NCBI RefSeq assembly: GCF_014269035.2
Contig: NZ_JABWRP020000009.1
Location: forward strand, 124,001-188,000
Source of the DNA: Pseudomonas vlassakiae
GTDB taxonomy: Bacteria; Pseudomonadota; Gammaproteobacteria; Pseudomonadales; Pseudomonadaceae
Length of the DNA stretch: 64,000 nucleotides
Direction: 5' to 3'
Below are positions 58,420-64,000 of the stretch, piece by piece. The translations under genes were made by a program, and so were the position numbers. The stretch's first letter is position 1. Each line of letters opens with the position of its first letter. Below the pieces are notes generated by a model, which saw nothing but the letters and a program-made list of their open reading frames with translations, made no database searches and was not told the DNA's origin.

Positions 58420-59757
58420 ATGAGCCAACCTGTTATCCATCCCGTGGACGAAATACTGCCTGCGCGGCAGCTGTTCAGCTTCGGCCTGCAGCATGTGCTG
58501 GTGATGTACGCCGGTGCCGTCGCCGTGCCACTGATTCTGGGCAGTGCCCTGGGGCTGACCCAGGCCCAGGTGGTGACCTTGATCAATGCCAACCTGCTGA
58601 CCTCGGGTGTCGCCACCTTGCTGCAGACCCTCGGGTGGTGGCGCTTTGGCGCACGCTTGCCGCTGATCCAGGGCTGCTCGTTCATTGCCCTGGCGCCGAT
58701 GATCATGATCGGCAAGGAATTCGGGCTGCCTCACGTGTTCGGTGCGGTGATTGCAGCGGGTGCGCTCACCATGGCCATTGCGCCGCTGTTCAGCCGTTTG
58801 CTGCGGTTTTTCCCGCCGGTGGTGATCGGCAGCCTGATCACCGTCATCGGCATTTCGCTGATGCCGGCCGCCGCCATCTGGCTGGGAGGAGGGCAGCCAG
58901 GCAGTGCCGACTTCGGCAAGCCGGCCAACCTGATGCTGGGCGTGGCGACGGTGGCGATGACGCTGGTGATCCACGCCCGTTTTCGGGGCTTCATCGGTAA
59001 CCTCAGCGTGCTCCTGGGGCTGATTGCCGGCAGCGTGGTGGCTGCAGCCTGCGGCATGACCGACTTCAGCCGGGTGGGCGATGCCGCGTGGTTCGAGCTC
59101 AGCGCGCCGATGGCGTTCGGCATGCCGCAGTTCGCCTTCACGCCCGTGCTGATCATGCTGCTGGCGATGCTGGTGATCATGGCCGAGACCACCGGCAACT
59201 GCCTGGCCATTGGCAAGCTGACCGGCAAGCCCACCGACCCGCGCACCCTGGGCAACGCGTTTCGCGCCGATGGCCTGTCGACCCTGCTGGGGGGCCTGTT
59301 CAACAGCTTCCCTTACAACGCGTTCACGCAGAACACCGGCCTGATCGCGCTTTCCGGGGTCAAGAGCCGCTTCGTGGTCGCCGCAGCGGGCGCCATCATG
59401 GTGTTGATGGGGCTGTTTCCCAAGCTGGGTGCGCTGATCGCCAGTGTGCCGACGCCCGTGCTCGGCGGCTGCGCCATCGTGATGTTCGGCATGACCACGG
59501 TGGCGGGCATCCAGGAACTGGCCCGCGTCCGTTTCGAAGGGACCCGCAACGGCCTGGTGGTGGCGGTGTCGGTCAGCATCGGTGTGTTGCCGATGTCGAT
59601 GCCGGCGCTGTTCGAGCACGTCAGCGGCCCACTGAAGCTGGTGCTGGAAAGCGGGATCTTCCTGGCTGCGGTCAGCGCCATCCTGCTCAACCTGCTGCTC
59701 AACCGTGAAGCCGCACCCTGCAGCCAGGACGCGATCGATACCCGCCTGGCCAAGTGA
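58420..59757 (+). CDS. NCS2-family nucleobase permease (xanthine/urate/uracil type)
   Basis: 445 residues, 12-14 membrane segments. GLQHVLVMYAGAVAVPLILG at the start and LNSFPYNAFTQNTGLIALSGV-like loop (short quote: SFPYNAFTQNTGLI) mark the xanthine/uric-acid group. ATG at 58420 follows CAGGAG at eight bases. Feeds the deaminase/HIU hydrolase genes behind it. Confidence 0.88.
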   Translation: MSQPVIHPVDEILPARQLFSFGLQHVLVMYAGAVAVPLILGSALGLTQAQVVTLINANLLTSGVATLLQTLGWWRFGARLPLIQGCSFIALAPMIMIGKEFGLPHVFGAVIAAGALTMAIAPLFSRLLRFFPPVVIGSLITVIGISLMPAAAIWLGGGQPGSADFGKPANLMLGVATVAMTLVIHARFRGFIGNLSVLLGLIAGSVVAAACGMTDFSRVGDAAWFELSAPMAFGMPQFAFTPVLIMLLAMLVIMAETTGNCLAIGKLTGKPTDPRTLGNAFRADGLSTLLGGLFNSFPYNAFTQNTGLIALSGVKSRFVVAAAGAIMVLMGLFPKLGALIASVPTPVLGGCAIVMFGMTTVAGIQELARVRFEGTRNGLVVAVSVSIGVLPMSMPALFEHVSGPLKLVLESGIFLAAVSAILLNLLLNREAAPCSQDAIDTRLAK

Positions 59758-59818
59758 GCCTGGCTTTTCATGCGCGCCAGCTGGCGCGCTTTCACCTGCC
59801 GTACAAGGAGTAACCGCC

Positions 59819-60322
59819 ATGACATTCACCCGCTCCGGCGCCGAGCTGTCCGAGTTGGACCTGGCCCTGCTGCGCGAGTCGATCCGCCTGTCCGAGCAAT
59901 CGCGCAAGGACGGCCGACACCCCTTTGCTGCCCTGGTGGCCGACGCGCAAGGCCAGATCATCGCCAGCGCCGGCAACAACTCCATGCCCCCGGAGGGCGA
60001 CCCGACCCAGCATGCCGAGCTGGTCGCAGCGGCCCGTGCCGCCAGGCTGCTGGCACCGGAACAACTCGCAGGCTGCACCTTGTACACCAGCGCCGAGCCT
60101 TGCTGCATGTGTGCTGGCGCGGTGTACTGGACCGGCATTGGCCGGGTGGTCTATGCCTTGTCGGAACACGCGTTGCTCGGGCTGACCGGTGCGCACCCGG
60201 AAAACCCCACCTTTTCGCTGCCGTGCCGCGAGGTGTTCGCCCGCGGTCAGCGCACGGTGCAGGTGCATGGCCCGCTGCTGGAGGACGAAGCCGCGACCGC
60301 TCACCAGGGGTTCTGGGCATGA
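59819..60322 (+). CDS. Nucleobase deaminase (guanine-deaminase-like, CDA fold)
   Basis: 167 residues. Zinc site with HAE (TQHAELVAAA) and PCCMCAGA, in the GuaD/TadA class. In this context guanine to xanthine is the likely reaction. ATG at 59819 has AAGGAG upstream; longer frames start within the permease gene. Its stop overlaps the next start (ATGA). Confidence 0.85.
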   Translation: MTFTRSGAELSELDLALLRESIRLSEQSRKDGRHPFAALVADAQGQIIASAGNNSMPPEGDPTQHAELVAAARAARLLAPEQLAGCTLYTSAEPCCMCAGAVYWTGIGRVVYALSEHALLGLTGAHPENPTFSLPCREVFARGQRTVQVHGPLLEDEAATAHQGFWA

Positions 60323-60669
60323 ACGGCGGCGTCTCCGTGCACGTGGTGGACATTGCCAGTGGGCGTGCCGCGCAAGGGCTGCGCCTGAGCATCGGCGTCG
60401 CGGGCGGCGCGCCGATCGCGCAGGGCATCATCGATGCGCGCGGCCAATGGGCGGGGCTGGCGGAGATGAACGCGCTGTTCGGGGCCGGCGTCTATGAAGT
60501 GCGTTTGCAGGTGGCCCGGTTTTATCGGGAAATGGGGACGCTGTTGCCTGAAATCCCCTTTATCGACGAACTGGTGTACCGCTTCGGGATCGGCGATGCC
60601 CAGGCGCACTATCACTTGCCTTTCAAGCTCACCGCCTGGGGCGCCAGCTGCTTCCGGGGTGGCGCTTGA
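60319..60669 (+). CDS. Transthyretin-like 5-hydroxyisourate hydrolase with altered C-terminal motif
   Basis: 116 residues. His in VHVVDIASGRAAQGL and AHYHLPFKLTAWG are typical HIU hydrolase segments. The terminal tetrapeptide, normally YRGS, reads FRGG (SCFRGGA end), so activity may be changed. Converts 5-hydroxyisourate to OHCU in urate breakdown if active. ATGA overlap with the deaminase gene shows coupling. Confidence 0.8.
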   Translation: MNGGVSVHVVDIASGRAAQGLRLSIGVAGGAPIAQGIIDARGQWAGLAEMNALFGAGVYEVRLQVARFYREMGTLLPEIPFIDELVYRFGIGDAQAHYHLPFKLTAWGASCFRGGA

Positions 60670-60789
60670 CGCTGCGTCTGGCCATGCCTGGCGACTAAAT
60701 CCGCAGCGATTCATCCTCTTTCTGCTGCTACCCGGCGCTGCATGGCTTATCCTTGCGCCACGCAATCAACGTAGAAGCAGTGAAATACG

Positions 60790-61302
60790 ATGGGTTTTGA
60801 ACAACTAGCTGAGTTACGTGACCGCCTGCGGTCTGAAAAAGAGCAGCAGGCAAAGGCCGACGCCCCGCGCCCTGCCAAGCGCAAGCCCGCCTCGCAGGCC
60901 AGGGCGCGTGAGCAGGACCCGGCGGTGGAAGCGATCTGGCCACTGCAGAAGCATTTCCCGTTGGCTTTCCCGGTCAACCCGGCGCCCAAGGTGCCGCTCA
61001 AGGAGGGCATCTTCAAGGATGCCGAGCAACACCTGGAGCTGCTCGGCATCACGGTTGAGCAGCTCAAGCTGGGCATCTCGACCTGGTGCCGGGGCAACCG
61101 CTACTGGGCAAGCATGGTCGAAGGTGCTTCGCGCCTGGACTTGAATGGCCAGCCCGCAGGCGTTGTCACCGCCGGCCAGGCGCTGTACGCCAGGCAACAG
61201 GCGGCACGCCAGCGCGGCAAAGGCCGCAAGGACCGCGCCAAAGCCAAAGCCGCTGCCCCGGCCCCTGTCGCCGATACCGCAGTGGAACCGACTGCGGACT
61301 GA
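60790..61302 (+). CDS. ProQ/FinO-domain RNA-binding protein
   Basis: 170 residues. N-terminal charged linker, ProQ/FinO core (WPLQKHFPLAF near 53, then LKEGIFKDAEQHLELLGIT and WCRGNRYWASMVEGASRLDLNGQ) and a Lys/Ala-rich C-terminal tail. FinO-type RNA chaperones bind sRNA and mRNA hairpins. A Pseudomonas-type ProQ; RNA partners unknown. Confidence 0.88.
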   Translation: MGFEQLAELRDRLRSEKEQQAKADAPRPAKRKPASQARAREQDPAVEAIWPLQKHFPLAFPVNPAPKVPLKEGIFKDAEQHLELLGITVEQLKLGISTWCRGNRYWASMVEGASRLDLNGQPAGVVTAGQALYARQQAARQRGKGRKDRAKAKAAAPAPVADTAVEPTAD

Positions 61303-61555
61303 GCCCCTTCGCGCTGGGCCCTGCGCCATCTAACCGGATGGCGCCTGGGCCTGCTCAAATGTGCGATCCCTGTGGAAGCGGGCTGTTCCCGCGAACACGG
61401 GCGCAGCCCATTTGCCATCCCGTGAAACCAGGGCGACAGCCATTAGCGCCACTGATCTGGCTTGTCACGCAGCGCACTGAACACCTGAACCTCAGCAGTT
61501 ACCTCAACAGGGTAGGGCGCCTTTCGGTCGCCTCTGACACTCGGGAGTTCAACCT

Positions 61556-62695
61556 ATGAAAGCCATCGTGTACAACGGCCCACGTGACGTCGCGGTCAAG
61601 GATGTGCAGGACGCGATGATCGAGAAGCCAACAGACGTGCTGGTACGCATTACCACCACCAACATTTGCGGTTCCGACCTCCACATGTATGAGGGGCGAA
61701 CGTCATTCGAAACCGGGCGGGTATTCGGCCATGAAAACCTCGGCGAGGTGATCGAGGTAGGCGCCGGGGTCGACCGGGTCAAAGTCGGTGATCGCGTTTG
61801 CCTGCCATTCAATATCGGCTGCGGCTTCTGCGAAAACTGTGAAAAAGGGCTCACGGGATTTTGCCTGACCGCCAATCCGGGCACTGCCGGCGCTGCCTAC
61901 GGTTTCGCCGACATGGGGCCTTATCAGGGTGGCCAGGCGGAATTGCTGCGCGTGCCCTATGCGGATTTCAATTGCCTGGTCCTGCCGGAAGATGCCGAGG
62001 AACGCGAAGATGACTACGTCATGCTCTCCGATATTTTTCCCACCGGTTGGCATGCCACGGAGCTGGCCGGCCTGCAGCCTGGCGAGAGCATCGCGATCTA
62101 TGGTGCCGGGCCTGTCGGGCTGATGGCGGCGCATTCGGCCATCATCAAAGGTGCCTCTCAGGTGTTCGTGGTCGACAACCAGCCAGACCGCCTGCAGCTT
62201 GCCGCGCAGCTTGGGGCAACCCCCATCAACGCCGTGGAACAGAAGGCCGTGGAAGAGATCCTCAACCTGACCCATGGCAGAGGCACCGACCGCGGGTGCG
62301 AGTGCGTCGGCTATCAGTGCTGTGACAAGCATGGGCATGAAGTGAACAACCTCACCATGAACAACCTGGTCGCTTCGACCAAGGCTACCGGTGGCATAGG
62401 TGGCGTGGGCGTGTTCGTGCCGCAAGACCCTGGTGCGAAAAACGACTTGGCGAAAGAGGGCAAGATGGCCTTCGATTTCGGCGCGTTCTGGTTCAAAGGC
62501 CAGCAGATCCGCACCGGCCAGGCGAATGTGAAGGCGTACAATCGCCGTCTTGCAGCGCTTATCCACCATGGGCGGGCCAAGCCCTCGCAGATCATTTCTC
62601 ACCGCCTGAGGCTTGCTGAAGGCCCGCAGGCCTACCAGCATTTCGATGCAAGGGATGATGGCTGGACGAAGGTGGTGCTCAAGCCAGCGGCTTGA
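61556..62695 (+). CDS. Zinc-dependent alcohol dehydrogenase, glutathione-independent formaldehyde dehydrogenase-like
   Basis: 379 residues. Catalytic zinc site with Cys38 (NICGSDLHMYEG) and His59-Glu60 (FGHEN); structural cysteines CGFCENCEKGLTGFC; cofactor loop GAGPVGLMAA. The GYQCCDKHGHEV and insertion GVGVFVPQDPGAKN fit the FdhA/PFDH group (NAD-linked formaldehyde dehydrogenase of P. putida) and relatives. Substrate could be another aldehyde or alcohol. Confidence 0.82.
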   Translation: MKAIVYNGPRDVAVKDVQDAMIEKPTDVLVRITTTNICGSDLHMYEGRTSFETGRVFGHENLGEVIEVGAGVDRVKVGDRVCLPFNIGCGFCENCEKGLTGFCLTANPGTAGAAYGFADMGPYQGGQAELLRVPYADFNCLVLPEDAEEREDDYVMLSDIFPTGWHATELAGLQPGESIAIYGAGPVGLMAAHSAIIKGASQVFVVDNQPDRLQLAAQLGATPINAVEQKAVEEILNLTHGRGTDRGCECVGYQCCDKHGHEVNNLTMNNLVASTKATGGIGGVGVFVPQDPGAKNDLAKEGKMAFDFGAFWFKGQQIRTGQANVKAYNRRLAALIHHGRAKPSQIISHRLRLAEGPQAYQHFDARDDGWTKVVLKPAA

Positions 62696-62705
62696 GCCGA
62701 GGGCA

Positions 62706-64000
62706 TCATCGTTCAGGGCGATAGCCACCGATGGCCAACGCTGCCCGCAGCGCGGCCAGGTGGCTCAGGCCCTGCGGCAGGTTGCCAAGGTACTGTCCAT
62801 TCTGCGGGTCGATCATTTCCGAGTAGATGCCCACCCCCTGCGACAGTGCACCCAACGCTTTGCCATAGGCCGCCTCGGCTCGCGCTTGCTGGCCGAGGAT
62901 GGCCCAGGCCTCGATCACCCAGAACGTGCAGGCCAGGAAGCAACCTTCCTGCGTCTGAGCTTCGCTGTAGCGGTAGTGGAACGGACCGGCACCCAACTCG
63001 TCCTGTATCGCCTCCAAGGTGCTGCGTAGCCGCGCCACGCTGGGGTAACCGAAGCGCACCGCGAGTGCCAGCGAAGCGTCCAGCCGATCACTGCCTGGGT
63101 AGAACAGGTACGCCTGATGTGCCTCGCTCCAGCAGTGGGCTTCAATCCAAGCCTGAACGCGTTGCCGCTCGCGGTCCCAGCGTTCCCGGCAGGTGGTGGG
63201 CAGGTGGCCGCCATCGGCCAGCTCGATGGCCCGGCTCAAGGCTTGCCAGCAGCTGATCTTGGACATCGTGTAATGCTGCTTGTCCGGCAGTTCCCAGATA
63301 CCGGCGTCTTGCTGTCTCCAGCCGTCGGCGCACTGGTCGGCCAGTGCCGACAGGATCATGGCGCTGGGCGAGTCGAGAATGTTGCCGCAGTCGATGAAGC
63401 AGCGGGCGGTCTCGAAAATATCGCCGAACACGCCATGTTGCAGTTGGTCACGGGCATCGTTGCCGACGACGGGCGGCGAATGCTTGTAGCCAGGGAGGTC
63501 GATCGGCCGCACGCAAGCCCCGATGGCCCCGTCCAGGGTATAGAACACCCGTGGCCCGTGTTCATCCAGCCGCCGCAGCAACCAGCTGAAGGCGGCCTTG
63601 GCTTCTGGCTGCGCACCGATGCTCAGAAACGCTTCGATGGTGTAGCCGGCATCACGGATCCAGGCGAACCGGTAGTCGTAGTTCTTGTTGCCACCGATGC
63701 GTTCAGGAAGCGATGAGGTGGCTGCCGCCATGATCGATCCACTGGGCGAGGACAGCAGCAGCTTGAGTGCCAGCGCGTTGCGCACCACCAGCGGTTTGTA
63801 CGGGCCATCGTAGACCAGGCTCCTGGACCATTGGCACCACTCCCGGTGCGAGCCATCGATGCGTTCGTCGATCAAGGCCAGTGGCGGTACTACCAGTGGC
63901 TCGTCACGCCCGGCGATGATCGCGACCACTGTACGCTGCCCGGCGGCAATGCTAAGCGAGGCCCGCACGCCCAGGTCGTCCTTGCGCTTGACCTGTACCT
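62706..64000 (-). CDS. Glycoside hydrolase family 15 protein, 5' end missing
   Basis: 431 C-terminal residues; open to the window edge on its 5' side. GH15 core motif NKNYDYRFAWIRDAGYTIEAF with the (alpha/alpha)6 fold continuing to the IGGYRPER end; MIDPQNGQYLGNLPQGLSHLA is the late motif with catalytic Glu nearby. GH15 includes glucoamylases and trehalases; bacterial forms of this type often act as trehalases. No signal peptide can be judged. Confidence 0.85.
   Translation of the reverse strand, partial: VQVKRKDDLGVRASLSIAAGQRTVVAIIAGRDEPLVVPPLALIDERIDGSHREWCQWSRSLVYDGPYKPLVVRNALALKLLLSSPSGSIMAAATSSLPERIGGNKNYDYRFAWIRDAGYTIEAFLSIGAQPEAKAAFSWLLRRLDEHGPRVFYTLDGAIGACVRPIDLPGYKHSPPVVGNDARDQLQHGVFGDIFETARCFIDCGNILDSPSAMILSALADQCADGWRQQDAGIWELPDKQHYTMSKISCWQALSRAIELADGGHLPTTCRERWDRERQRVQAWIEAHCWSEAHQAYLFYPGSDRLDASLALAVRFGYPSVARLRSTLEAIQDELGAGPFHYRYSEAQTQEGCFLACTFWVIEAWAILGQQARAEAAYGKALGALSQGVGIYSEMIDPQNGQYLGNLPQGLSHLAALRAALAIGGYRPER

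Overview
The window looks like a chromosomal segment of a Pseudomonas putida-group bacterium. The ahpC-ahpF pair, the thrS-infC-rpmI-rplT-pheS-pheT-ihfA-merR block followed by tRNA-Pro, a ribose operon, small Pseudomonas-restricted families (DUF1654, DUF3077, DUF1737) and several families of GC-rich palindromic REP pairs between genes all fit this assignment. Most of the window is GC-rich core sequence. The segment from about 29.3 to 38.4 kb is visibly richer in A and T and is bordered on the left by tRNA-Pro(GGG).

Layout. 1-5.4 kb: end of ahpC, ahpF, a small gene with a hairpin-masked ribosome binding site, yceH, sstT, nhaR. 5.5-11.1 kb: small lipoproteins, a TerC membrane protein, a degenerate C39-like lipoprotein, a PuuB-like oxidase, two identical tRNA-Val(GAC) genes with separate promoters and terminators, an HD protein. 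11.2-19.8 kb: periplasmic glutaminase-asparaginase, rbsB-A-C-R-K-D with an RbsR-type operator, and an exported nucleoside hydrolase that could feed ribose to the operon. 20-29.1 kb: cold-shock protein, thrS through ihfA translation block with attenuator-like hairpins, MerR regulator.

29.3-38.4 kb is a genomic island. It carries a complete Dcm-like cytosine methylase and a divergent Vsr endonuclease. A tightly coupled operon follows Vsr: MORC/MutL-like GHKL ATPase, HNH endonuclease, SNF2 helicase and a free-standing EcoRII N-terminal (CCWGG-reading) domain. A second EcoRII-N-like fragment lies next to the tRNA end. A dead tyrosine integrase and a truncated AAA ATPase mark the right edge. My main proposal is that this is a CCWGG-directed restriction or defence system in which the site reader, ATPase, translocase and nuclease are separate proteins.

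39.4-49.7 kb: DUF3077 paralogues, a possible UDG-fold protein, GNAT, an ABC amino-acid uptake pair without its ATPase, homocysteine methyltransferase, a divergent two-component pair, glutaminase. 49.7-57.3 kb: a sugar-acid cluster (IlvD/Edd dehydratase, FAH-family dehydratase, ketoglutarate-semialdehyde-type dehydrogenase, MFS importer, LysR) that fits the lower Weimberg pathway from D-xylonate or L-arabonate to 2-oxoglutarate. 57.3-60.7 kb: a purine cluster (LysR, NCS2 permease, nucleobase deaminase, transthyretin-like HIU hydrolase). 60.8-64 kb: ProQ-domain protein, zinc alcohol/formaldehyde dehydrogenase, partial GH15 hydrolase.
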